Positions 1-7,773 of a stretch of DNA of 64,000 bases are shown piece after piece. The notes below the pieces were generated by a model that searched no databases, was not told the DNA's origin, and was given only the letters and a program-made list of their open reading frames with translations. Each line of letters starts with the position of its first letter. Positions within the stretch are counted from its first letter, which is position 1. Location: positions 62,001-126,000 of the forward strand of contig NZ_CP095412.1 of the NCBI RefSeq assembly GCF_023016265.1. Reading direction: 5' to 3'. The stretch comes from Blastococcus sp. PRF04-17 (GTDB taxonomy: Bacteria; Actinomycetota; Actinomycetes; Mycobacteriales; Geodermatophilaceae). A program made the translations under genes and the position numbers.

Positions 1-185
1 TTGGAGGCGTCCCGGGCGCCGATCTCGGCCTCGACCAGGGCGCGAAGCAACTCTTCCGGTGCCCAGCGCTGGGTCTTGGCGGTGGTCAGCAGCTCGGGGG
101 CAAGTGAGCGCATCGCGGCGAGCTTGAGCCGGCGCAGCCCGCCCTCCAGGTCGGCCGGCAGCGGCGCCGGTGCGGTGGCGGTCAT
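1..185 (-). CDS. istB: IS21-family helper ATPase IstB, N-terminus only (runs off the left edge)
   Basis: The 61 codons visible read from an ATG at 185 leftward off the window. They resemble the N-terminal region of IstB, the AAA+ helper that works with the IstA transposase, ahead of the Walker A part, which lies outside. The ATG overlaps the istA stop codon as ATGA, the usual translational coupling in IS21 elements. The assignment rests mainly on this position after istA and on similarity to the N-terminus of the second istB at 22530. Completeness cannot be judged. Confidence 0.8.
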   Translation of the reverse strand, partial: MTATAPAPLPADLEGGLRRLKLAAMRSLAPELLTTAKTQRWAPEELLRALVEAEIGARDAS

Positions 186-1696
186 GCCCCCGCCCCGGTG
201 GCCGCGGCCGAGCCGTCAGTGGAGTGGTCCCCGCCGCGCAGGCTGTCCAGGGAGTAGGCGGCCAGCGGCCGGGTGGCCGTGGCTGGCAGCGGGATGACCA
301 GGGCTTCCCCGGCGGGGCGGACATCGGCGACTCCGGCGCCGGCGGCCAGGATCGAACGCACGTCGGCGGCGCGCCAGCGGCCGAAGGCGACCGCTCGACC
401 GAGCGCGGCGGTCAGCGCCTCGCGGCCGTGGGAGGCCTCGAGGGCGGCCAGCTCGACCAGTTCGGGGCCGAGGCGGGTGTTGCCGGCCGCGGCGGCGCCG
501 ACCAGCCACTGCTCGGCGACCGGGCCGAGGGCGCAGAACGCCTTCTCCGCCGCCGTCCTCGGGCGGGCCGCCCGCTGCGGTGCCCGGCGGGGGCCGCCGT
601 AGTGCTCATCCAGCACGCTGGCCTCGCCCGGCGCGACGAGGGCGTGATCGGCGGCGACCTCACCGGTGCCCGGCACCACCACGGTGAGTCGGCCGTCGGC
701 GGCCAGCAGTGCGACCTGGGTGCCGATCAGCGCGGTCGGCACCGAGTAGCGAGCCGAGGAGAACCGCACGCAGGACAGCTTGTCGACCTTGCGCAGCGTC
801 GTGCGTCCGATGCTGGGCCGCAGCGAGGGCATCGCGCCCAGCAGTTCCCGTTCGGTCTCCAGCCGAGCCGCCGGGATCGCGGCGATCTCCGAGTGCACGA
901 CGCCGTTGACCTCGTCGCACCAGGCGGCCGCCGCCGCGTTCGCCGCGGTCAGGTCGGCGAACGGGGCCTGCGGGATCATCAGGTCGGTCTTGGCGTAGCC
1001 GACCAGGTTCTCCACGATGCCCTTGCTGGCCGGATCGGCGGCCCGACAGAAGTCCGGACGGAACCGGTAGTGCGCGGCGAACCGCACGTAGTCCGGGGTC
1101 GGCACCACCACGTCGGCGACCACGCCGCCCTTCAGGCAGCCCATCCGGTCGGCCAGCACCACCTTCGGCACCCCGCCGAGGACCTCGAAGCACTCGGCTA
1201 GCAGCCCCAGGGTGGTCTCGGCGCGCTCGTCGGTGGCGAAGCGGACGAACCGAACCCGGGAGAACGCCAGCACCGCGCAGAACACGTGCAGCCCGCCGAG
1301 GGTGCCCCAGTCGATGGCCAGCACCTCACCCGGCGCCCACACCGCCGGCCGGCGGCTGCGGGCGTTGGCCTGCCGCCACGCCTTCTTCTCGGCCGCGATC
1401 AGCCGCCGGAAGTTGCGCGCCGACCCCTCATACCCGGCCGCCCGCGCCGTCGGCAGCAGCCGCTTGGCGCTGATCCGCCCGTGCGTCTTCTTGACCGTGC
1501 CGGCCACCAGATCGCGCACGACCTCATAGTTCGCCGGCCGCGGCGGCCGGACCGGGCGCTGCCCGCCGGCCTCGTGCCGTTCGATGATCCGCTTCACCGT
1601 CTTGTGGGTGGTGCCGCAGATCGCGGCCGCTCCCCGGTAGCTGCCCACCTCGCGGTAGGCGGTGATGACGTCCAACTCATCCCTCGCAGACTTCAA
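182..1696 (-). CDS. istA: IS21-family transposase IstA
   Basis: This 504-residue protein is a DDE transposase of the IS21 type. An N-terminal helix-turn-helix region (about residues 10-45, including AICGTTHKTVKRII) should bind the element ends. The RNase H-like core shows D129 in LAIDWG, D183 in LADRMG and E229 in GIVENLVGYAK, a plausible catalytic triad with the last Glu in the usual ENxxxYxK context. The length fits the family (about 400-520). The gene is followed by istB with a 4-nt overlap. No frame break is seen, unlike the second IS21 copy at 22527-23885, so this copy may be active. It is a different IS21 lineage: the two IstA proteins are not obviously alike. Confidence 0.93.
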   Translation of the reverse strand: MKSARDELDVITAYREVGSYRGAAAICGTTHKTVKRIIERHEAGGQRPVRPPRPANYEVVRDLVAGTVKKTHGRISAKRLLPTARAAGYEGSARNFRRLIAAEKKAWRQANARSRRPAVWAPGEVLAIDWGTLGGLHVFCAVLAFSRVRFVRFATDERAETTLGLLAECFEVLGGVPKVVLADRMGCLKGGVVADVVVPTPDYVRFAAHYRFRPDFCRAADPASKGIVENLVGYAKTDLMIPQAPFADLTAANAAAAAWCDEVNGVVHSEIAAIPAARLETERELLGAMPSLRPSIGRTTLRKVDKLSCVRFSSARYSVPTALIGTQVALLAADGRLTVVVPGTGEVAADHALVAPGEASVLDEHYGGPRRAPQRAARPRTAAEKAFCALGPVAEQWLVGAAAAGNTRLGPELVELAALEASHGREALTAALGRAVAFGRWRAADVRSILAAGAGVADVRPAGEALVIPLPATATRPLAAYSLDSLRGGDHSTDGSAAATGAGA

Positions 1697-1789
1697 TGGA
1701 GCTCCCCTGGGCGGTGCGGTGACTGGCTAGACACCGCCACCGTCACCGCCCAGGGCCTCAGCTCACGATCGACACGACGAGCGAGGGAC

Positions 1790-1861
1790 GGGGACCTTCA
1801 CCTGGCCATCAGCGGGGACTTCTCGATGGCCACCAGTGGGGACTTTGGCACGGCCACGGAC
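1790..1861. repeat. Three 24-bp tandem repeats at the istA-proximal end of the first IS21 element
   Basis: GGGGACCTT at 1790, GGGGACTTC at 1814 and GGGGACTTT at 1838 are spaced exactly 24 bp apart. Each is followed by a partly conserved half resembling TGGCCAYCAGY. IS21 ends normally carry several copies of a transposase-binding repeat, so these are probably IstA binding sites, and the element end should lie near 1846-1862. The other end is outside the window. The second IS21 element ends in the related GGGGACTTTC. Confidence 0.75.
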
Positions 1862-1902
1862 AGCACGCATGCCGAGATTGCAAGAAGTGCACGAACTCGA
1901 GC

Positions 1903-2208
1903 GTGGCCAACGTGGGTCGGAACACCGGACGGGCGTCGGCTGCCCTGATGACGATGGGCATGTCCGAAGTCGGCATGCGTGCCTTCGCCAAGAAGTGCCG
2001 TCTCTGCGACCACCAGTTGAGCCTGCATCAGGGCGCTGAGGCGGCGACTCCGCAGCCCGCCGTCTCGTTCGTAGCCCCTGCGCCTGCCCCGGTTCCGAGC
2101 CCCCGGCCAAGCGTGATCGAGCAGCTCAAGGACCTCGGTGCACTCCGCGACGCCGGGGTGTTGACGGAGGAAGAGTTCGCTGCGCAGAAGGCCCGCCTGC
2201 TCGGGTAG
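1903..2208 (+). CDS. Zinc-ribbon and SHOCT-domain protein, 5' end lost to the IS21 element
   Basis: The last 30 or so residues (VIEQLKDLGALRDAGVLTEEEF and on) are a clear SHOCT motif, a short helical oligomerisation tail common in actinobacteria. Upstream in the same frame, before the GTG used here, lie CRDCKKC (codons from 1870) and later CRLCDHQL, which together look like a four-cysteine zinc ribbon. The frame stays open into the IS21 terminal repeats with no natural start, so the original N-terminus was probably replaced when the IS21 inserted. The GTG at 1903 is only the first usable start inside the remnant. The middle is rich in Pro and Ala. Function is unknown. Confidence 0.6.
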   Translation: MANVGRNTGRASAALMTMGMSEVGMRAFAKKCRLCDHQLSLHQGAEAATPQPAVSFVAPAPAPVPSPRPSVIEQLKDLGALRDAGVLTEEEFAAQKARLLG

Positions 2209-2374
2209 CGCCTTTCTGATGCCCGATGCGGCGGTCGAGCGGCGGGCGACGCCGTCGGATCGGCCAGTCAGAGGGTCCGATTGCAGCCATGGCCACCGGA
2301 CCCTCGGGCGTTGGGCGAGAAGCAGATAGGTGGGCGTGAGGCGCGCTGGCCACGCCGAAGCGCTCGGCCCGCGC

Positions 2375-3044
2375 TCAGTCCGGCGAACCCCGCATTTCCG
2401 AGGGGTTCGCGTAGCCGGGCAGCCACCGCCGCAGCTCCCCGTCCACCGCGACGGTGGCGTTCAGAGAGCAGGGGACGCCGACCAGCCCGGCGGCCACCCG
2501 CTGCAGCAGCAGGTAGTGCGGGGGGATCGACAGCTTCCGCTGGGTGCGCGAGGCGGCGCCGAGCGGGTCGGAGGCTCGCCGGGTCTGCTCCTGCAGCCAG
2601 CCGCGGGTAAACGTGTACCGCTCACTGCGCAGCGGCTGCAGGTACGGGTCGAGGAGCGACAGCAGGGCACGCGGGTGTCACGTCGTCCGGTCGCAGCAGG
2701 TGGGCCGAGGCGGCGATGCGGTGCAGGTGCTCGGCGTCGCCGTCCCGCCCGGCGGCGAGCAGCGGGCCGAACCGGGGCGGCCAGCCGCGCGGCATGGGCT
2801 GGTTCGACCCGAAGTCGAGGACGCCGAGCCGGCCGTCGTCCATCAGCCGGAAGTTGCCCGGATGCGGGTCGCCGTGCAGGCGACGGGCACGCGCCGGGCC
2901 GGAGGTGAACAGGTGCACGAGGGCCGTGCCGCAGCGGTCGCGGTCGGCCTGGTGCCGGAGGCGATGACGCGCGACAGGGGAGTGCCGTCGATCCACTCGG
3001 TCACCAGGACCTCGCCCTCCACGGCCAGCACCTCGGTTCTCCCG
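2375..3044 (-). pseudogene. AarF/UbiB-type (ABC1) atypical kinase, C-terminal remnant
   Basis: Three reading-frame pieces join into one C-terminal kinase fragment: VLVTEWIDGTPLSRVIASGT, then HGDPHPGNF...GRLGVLDFG, then LLSLLDPYLQPLRSERY to the stop at 2375. HGDPHPGN and LDFG are the catalytic-loop and metal-binding signatures of ABC1/UbiB kinases. About 215 residues remain of an expected 430-550, and nothing of the N-lobe is left beyond position 3044. Frame changes are needed near 2953 and 2679. The missing N-terminus shows a genuine truncation, whatever the cause of the frame breaks. It marks the left scar of the island. Confidence 0.8.
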
Positions 3045-3457
3045 CCCGATGACCACCGGCAACCTGATGGCCGACTGCGAACGCTGGTGCCGGGACAACC
3101 TGCACCGCCGCGAAGACTCGGCCCGGAGCGGGACGACGCTCCGCCTGGTCGCCGCTCCGGTGGTGGCCCCGCCCGCCGCACGCCGCGGCACCTTCCTGCG
3201 CGGCCCCGGATGGCCGGGCATTCCGGCCGCGCGCACTGGCAGCTGAACGCAGCTGTTTGCTGCAGGGCTGACAGCCTGGGCGTCCGACATCGCTGTCTCC
3301 AGGCCGCCGCGCCACGCGCGGCACAGCGTCCATCGCGCGAGCACGTAGGTGCACAAGTCGCCAGCGCTCCGTGTGTGACCAAATGAGCCTGCGCGCCAGG
3401 TTCTGTCGTACCGGTCGTACAACCTAGGCTGCAAGCGACGTCCTGGAGGTCCGTTAC
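3045..3457. other. Junction DNA without a recognisable gene, with the promoter region of methyltransferase 1
   Basis: These 413 bp separate the broken kinase from the methyltransferase. A 65-codon plus-strand frame (3049-3246) has no recognisable motif and I do not call it. A GGAGGT Shine-Dalgarno lies about 7 nt before the methyltransferase ATG. The stretch around 3400-3430 (TACCGGTCGTACAACCTAGG) is locally less GC-rich and is the likely promoter area, though no clear -35/-10 pair was assigned. Confidence 0.5.
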
Positions 3458-4513
3458 ATGATTCGCACGCTCGACCTGTTTGCTGGCGCGGGCGGCCTGA
3501 GCCTCGGCTTCGAACAATCCGGTCTGGGTTTCCAGTCGGTGTTCGGCGTGGAGATCGAGCCTGCCGCCGCCCGTACCTACAAGCGGAACTTCGGGTGCCC
3601 CGTATATGACGGGCCCATCGAGGACTTGGAAAGCTTCGAGGACGCCGACGTGATCCTCGGGGGACCACCCTGCCAAGGCTTCTCACCCCTCGGACGCGAT
3701 CGCGACGACGTTTCCCGAGCACAGCTGAACGAGCTGTGGCAGCACTACTTGCGTGCGGTGCGTCAGGTCCGACCTCGAGCGTTCGTCATCGAAAATGTCC
3801 CGCAGTTTCAGAAGTCGGCGCAGTTTGCGAAGCTGCTACAGCTCCTCGAAAACGATCCCGATTTCAGCTGCTATAAGTACGCATACGGAGTGCTGAACGC
3901 GGCAGACTACGGGGCACCACAGGTGCGTCGTCGCGGAATTCTTGTCGCCGTCAGGGACGTAGAGAACGTGCCCTGGCCGCCGCCGGAGACGCACGGCCCG
4001 AACTCGCCCGAAGCCATCCCGTACGTCACGGTGCGTGAGGCTATTGGCGATCTTGCGCCTCGCCCCGCCTTGAACGAGGTCGGTGTCGACACGGACGGGA
4101 ATCAGGACCTGCACTTCGGTCGGCCGAACCCTCGACCCGCCTCGATGGAGCGCTACATGGCTATCCCGCCAGGCGGTAACCGGTTCGACCTGGCTAAGAA
4201 CCGTCCAGACCTGACTCCTCGTTGCTGGGCCGAGAAGCCTACGGGCACCACAGACGTAATGGGTCGACTGTGGTGGGATCGGCCGAGCGTCACGATCCGC
4301 ACCGAGTTCTTCAAGCCGGAGAAGGGGCGCTACTTGCACCCCGAGGCGCACCGTCCCATCACGCATCGCGAGGCGGCCCGGCTCCAATCCTTCCCGGACC
4401 ACTTCGAGTTCGAGGGGACGAAGATCGAGATCGCGCGGCAGATCGGCAACGCCGTGCCGCCGAAGCTCGGTGAGGCTTTGGCCCGTCACATCTTTGAGCT
4501 CATTCGCGAGTAG
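3458..4513 (+). CDS. DNA (cytosine-5)-methyltransferase 1
   Basis: A complete 351-residue C5 methyltransferase that transfers methyl from S-adenosylmethionine to a cytosine within a DNA target. Motif I is LDLFAGAGG (5-13), motif IV is GGPPCQGFSPLG with catalytic C72, motif VI is the ENV at 112-114, motif VIII is in QVRRRG near 155, and motif X is RQIGNAVPP near 330. The short variable region before motif IX holds the target-recognition part, so the target cannot be read off. A GGAGGT ribosome site supports the ATG. The Vsr-like gene starts 3 nt downstream, a pairing often seen with Dcm-type enzymes. It may protect against the NgoMIV-like nuclease next door, or serve as the methylase of the adjacent DISARM-like operon. 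Confidence 0.95.
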   Translation: MIRTLDLFAGAGGLSLGFEQSGLGFQSVFGVEIEPAAARTYKRNFGCPVYDGPIEDLESFEDADVILGGPPCQGFSPLGRDRDDVSRAQLNELWQHYLRAVRQVRPRAFVIENVPQFQKSAQFAKLLQLLENDPDFSCYKYAYGVLNAADYGAPQVRRRGILVAVRDVENVPWPPPETHGPNSPEAIPYVTVREAIGDLAPRPALNEVGVDTDGNQDLHFGRPNPRPASMERYMAIPPGGNRFDLAKNRPDLTPRCWAEKPTGTTDVMGRLWWDRPSVTIRTEFFKPEKGRYLHPEAHRPITHREAARLQSFPDHFEFEGTKIEIARQIGNAVPPKLGEALARHIFELIRE

Positions 4514-4516
4514 CTC

Positions 4517-4969
4517 TTGACTGAGCGTCCGCCCTCGCCTGTTCCTAGCTCACCCGGGGTTTCGGCCCGGATGAGCCGCCAGGCGAGGGTCGGCACGCTC
4601 CCCGAGATGGCCCTCCGCAGATTGCTGCACGCCCGGGGGCTCCGTTACCGCGTCAATTGGCCGGTCCCTGACTTTCGCCGTCGCACGATTGACCTCGCGT
4701 TCACGAGAGCACGAGTGGCCGTCTACGTGCACGGCTGCTTCTGGCATGGCTGTCCGCAGCACGGGACGTCTCCCCAGGCGAACTCTGCCTGGTGGCAGCG
4801 GAAGCTCGATCGCAACCGCGAACGTGACCAAAGCACCCGTCAGCATCTTGAGCGGCTCGGTTGGGTCACCGTTGAGATCTGGGAGCACGAGCCTCCCGAG
4901 GAGGCCCTCCAACGGGTCCTGGACGTGCTGTCCTCGCGCGGTCAGAGACCGTCGAAGAGTTCTCCCTGA
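4517..4969 (+). CDS. vsr: Vsr-type DNA mismatch endonuclease
   Basis: A 150-residue member of the very-short-patch-repair family. It nicks next to T:G mismatches left by deamination of 5-methylcytosine, and so belongs with a C5 methyltransferase. Visible are PEMALRRLLHARGLRYR, then DFRRRTIDLAF with the metal-binding Asp, then YVHGCFWHGC and the tail WVTVEIWEHE. The start used is the TTG at 4517, 3 nt after the methyltransferase stop. An in-frame ATG at 4571 (MSRQARVGTLPEM) matches the usual Vsr N-terminus better and may be the true start. The 3' end overlaps the convergent restriction gene by 28 bp. Confidence 0.92.
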   Translation: MTERPPSPVPSSPGVSARMSRQARVGTLPEMALRRLLHARGLRYRVNWPVPDFRRRTIDLAFTRARVAVYVHGCFWHGCPQHGTSPQANSAWWQRKLDRNRERDQSTRQHLERLGWVTVEIWEHEPPEEALQRVLDVLSSRGQRPSKSSP

Positions 4970-5865
4970 TCGGTCTGCCCGTGGTGAACGGTCCGGGCGC
5001 CTGCAGACGGGATCCGCTGCACTTCCGTCACCAGGTCGTCGTAGTCACGCAATCGCCCCTGGTTCAACAGCCGTCGAAATGTCCGGGCCGGGAGCCAGTC
5101 GTCGCCCGCCTTGCTGGCCCTCCCCGTGCGCTCGATCGCTTCGATTAGCGCCGGCAGGTGAAGGTGGTAGACGCAGTCGAGCGAGCCTGAGCCATCGGCG
5201 AGGATCTTGAGCATGTGCGGGCGCGACTCCATCGTGATCACGGCATAGTGGGGCATCGGGCCTCTGCGTAGCGAGACGAGCTTGGCGCCTTGGGACAGGC
5301 AGTCCTGAGCCCGGTCCGTTCGTAGGGTCCACTTCGACGAGAGCGCGACGCAAAGCCGCGGCGGCAGGCCTGGATCGGGTTCTCCGACGGTGAGATCAAT
5401 CTTGAGCAGTGACTCCTCAGGCATCTGGTTCAGCAACGCTTCGAGGGCGTCGTCACGAGTGCGCAGCTGATCGGTGGCGGCCTGCATCGCTCGCGCAAGC
5501 CGGCTCCGCAGCCCATCGTCCGGCACTTGCGCGATCAGCGCGCGCATCGGCATCAGGGTCGATGAGAGCGGGCTGACGTTCCTCGAGAATGCTTTGAACA
5601 CGGCCAAGTGCCGGTACTGGGAGAACTCCGCGGACGCGCGTGACCGGGCGATCTCGAGGTCCGGTCGAAGAGTCTTCAGATGCTGCTCGACGGCTGCCTC
5701 CACGGCCGACCCGGCATCCGTCGCACCCAACTGCCCCATCGGGATGTCGAGGGCGTCCAGCATCGCTTGGCCCAAGTCGCGGGACTGCGCGTCGCTTGAG
5801 TCGGACGTGTTGGCGAGCCCATTAGGGCGGTAACCGAAGATCTCAGATACGAAGGCAGCTGGCAC
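4942..5865 (-). CDS. NgoMIV-type restriction endonuclease
   Basis: This 307-residue protein matches what I recall of the NgoMIV family (type IIF enzymes cutting GCCGGC-like sites). The likely active site is D157 in LLKIDLTVG, then ALSSKWTLRTDRAQD with the S-x-K signature (K178) and D184. This D...SxK arrangement is typical of NgoMIV, and the length is close to its 286 residues. The frame is intact. It lies tail to tail with vsr and head to head with methyltransferase 2 (about 110 bp apart), so REase and MTase 2 share a divergent promoter region. Cleavage specificity is inferred from family only. Confidence 0.82.
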   Translation of the reverse strand: MPAAFVSEIFGYRPNGLANTSDSSDAQSRDLGQAMLDALDIPMGQLGATDAGSAVEAAVEQHLKTLRPDLEIARSRASAEFSQYRHLAVFKAFSRNVSPLSSTLMPMRALIAQVPDDGLRSRLARAMQAATDQLRTRDDALEALLNQMPEESLLKIDLTVGEPDPGLPPRLCVALSSKWTLRTDRAQDCLSQGAKLVSLRRGPMPHYAVITMESRPHMLKILADGSGSLDCVYHLHLPALIEAIERTGRASKAGDDWLPARTFRRLLNQGRLRDYDDLVTEVQRIPSAGARTVHHGQTDQGELFDGL

Positions 5866-5965
5866 AACGACACCATTTCACGCAGCAACCGCGGGATCAG
5901 GCCGCCCTGCTGGGTCGTTGCCGCTTTGTGGTGAGTCGTAAGCAAACAGCTCCCCTTGGTCCGGC

Positions 5966-5971
5966 TAGCGT
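5966..5971 (+). promoter_or_regulatory. -10 box TAGCGT for leaderless methyltransferase 2
   Basis: TAGCGT lies 6 nt before the GTG at 5978, the spacing of a leaderless actinobacterial transcript. It favours 5978 over the GTG at 5972 or the ATG at 5999 as the start. No Shine-Dalgarno is present. Confidence 0.55.
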
Positions 5972-5977
5972 GTGGCT

Positions 5978-7104
5978 GTGTCGGGGGAACGCTTCACCAT
6001 GCTCGATCTCTTCGCCGGCTGCGGGGGCTTACGCGGGGGTTCCTGGACGAAGGCTCGTTCGACACTGCTGGGGCCGTCGAGAAGGACTTTGCGGCTGCAG
6101 CGACGTACGCGGCAAATTTCGACCCGATCGCCGCCCACACCTTCGTCGGGGACATCGCGGACTACCGCGACGTCCCGCGAGTGGACCTCGTGATCGGCGG
6201 TCCGCCCTGTCAGGGGTTCTCGGCGCTTGGGAGGCGTGACCCCGATGACGTGCGGAACCAGCTGTGGCGGGAGTTCGTCCGCGTCGTGCGGGAGTCGGAC
6301 GCGCAGATGTTCGTGTTCGAGAACGTTGATCGCTTTGCTCGGACGCCAGAGTTCGAGCTGCTCCGACGAGCTGCCCACGCGGGCGGCGAGCTGTCGGAGT
6401 TCCGGACACAGGTCTTCCGCTTGAACGCCGCCGACTTCGGCACGCCCCAGAAGCGGATCCGAACCATCGTGATCGGGTCACGAATCGGATCCGTTGCCGA
6501 GCCCGTTCAGACACACGCGAAGGTCCCCGTCGGTGCGCTGTCCCGCTGGCGAGGCCTGCGCGAGGCGTTCCTTGAAGGTCCCGTGCGGCTGGAGCCCGAA
6601 GTGCGTGAGGTATGGCTGCCCGAGAGCACGGTGGACTTCCAAGGGGAGTCGGTCGAAGGAGCGTTCAAGCTTCACGATCTGCATTTGACACGGCAGTACG
6701 ACCTCACGTCGGAGATCCGCTACGCGCACATTGCACCAGGGCAGTCGCGCTTTCACCTGCCTGACGAGCTGCAGTACCCCTGCTGGCGCCGGCACACAAA
6801 GGGAGCCGGCGACGTATTGGGGCGTCTTGAGTGGGACAAGCCGGCCGTGACGATGCGGACCGAGTTTTTTCGTCCCGAGAAGGGCCGCTTTCTCCACCCT
6901 CAGTGGGAGAACGGCGGGGTGCAGATCAACCGCGCACTAACCCACGCAGAGGCCGCCGTCGCCCAGGGCTTCGATGATCGACACATGTGGTGTGGCAGCA
7001 AGGCCGCCATCGCCCGCCAGATCGGCAACGCCGTGCCGCCACCGTTGGCCGAGGCTGTCGCCGGTGTCGTAGCCCAACGGCTCACCGCCGGCGACGGCTA
7101 CTAG
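5978..7104 (+). CDS. DNA (cytosine-5)-methyltransferase 2, frame-broken in motif I
   Basis: The product is a second C5 methyltransferase of about 375 residues once frame-corrected. The first frame from 5978 gives MLDLFAGCGGL (motif I) and then derails. The correct continuation GFLDEGSFDTAGAVEKDF, motif IV GGPPCQGFSALG, ENVDRF (VI) and RQIGNAVPPPLAEAV (X) lie one frame away. The break is in the run of G at about 6023-6027: one more G would read CGGLTRGFLDEG, the normal family sequence. As written, no single frame carries both the S-adenosylmethionine-binding motif and the catalytic Cys, so the enzyme would be dead. It faces away from the restriction gene and was probably its protective partner. 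The 3' end overlaps the 214-residue gene by 4 bp. Confidence 0.88.
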
Positions 7105-7745
7105 TAGTCCTCGACCGCCGGTCGGGGGAACCACCCGTCGAGGGGCACATAGCCTAGATACACGTAGCCGTCGTCGCCCACCGGGCCGAACAATTCGCGG
7201 CTCTCGTTGATGTACACGGCTCCGCCGCCGGGCTTGAACCGCGCCCACTCGGAGACGTGCTGCGCGCAGTCGCTCATGTAGTTGCTGAGGAACTCCTTCC
7301 GCTCGGCGCCGTCGGAGCCGCGCACCTTCGCGTAGACGTCCTTGCCCGTCGCAGCGAGCGTGTATCGCATGCCTGCCCGGGGTCCCGCCCAAGGCTGCCC
7401 CGGGCGGAGCCCTCGGGGTGCCTCGGAGGAGAGTGTGCTTCCCTCGGACTCGAATCTCAGTGGGGCGTCGTACCGCCCGGCGTAGAGGGTCCGGCCCTCC
7501 CTCTTCAACAGCACGTGGCGCCACTCATTGATGGAGAACCACGTGGGCCGATCTTGTCCTGAGCATCGCCGAACCATCGCGCCCAGTTCCGGGTGCTTGT
7601 CCACGCCTGCCGCGCGGACCTCGACGCCGTCCCTGAAGGCGACGAGCTCGATGTCGCCCGCAGGGGTGACTCGGTAACGCCCGTTCCTCTTCTGGACCGT
7701 CGGCTCGAGCCAGGGGTAATCGACTTCCACGGATGCAGCGGTCAC
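7101..7745 (-). CDS. Uncharacterised 214-residue protein, last gene of the DISARM-like operon
   Basis: I do not recognise this family. The protein is soluble-looking, with no signal peptide, membrane segment or cysteine cluster, and I found no HxKx4D phospholipase motif, so it is not DrmC. It is rich in Tyr, Trp and Gly. Notable patches are RPTWFSINEWRHVLLKREG, YAGRYDAPLRFESEGSTL, KEFLSNYMSDCAQHVSEW and the C-terminal YLGYVPLDGWFPRPAVEDY. It starts at a GTG 28 nt after the corrected drmB stop, in the same direction, so it is almost certainly co-transcribed with drmB. It could be a specificity or scaffold subunit; that is inference from position only. Confidence 0.7.
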   Translation of the reverse strand: MTAASVEVDYPWLEPTVQKRNGRYRVTPAGDIELVAFRDGVEVRAAGVDKHPELGAMVRRCSGQDRPTWFSINEWRHVLLKREGRTLYAGRYDAPLRFESEGSTLSSEAPRGLRPGQPWAGPRAGMRYTLAATGKDVYAKVRGSDGAERKEFLSNYMSDCAQHVSEWARFKPGGGAVYINESRELFGPVGDDGYVYLGYVPLDGWFPRPAVEDY

Positions 7746-7773
7746 CGAGGCGTACGCCTGAGGAAAGACATGG

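Noticed and set aside
3049-3246. A 65-codon plus-strand frame starting MTTGNLMADCERW
   Set aside because: No recognisable domain, no convincing ribosome site, and it lies in junction DNA between a truncated gene and the methyltransferase.
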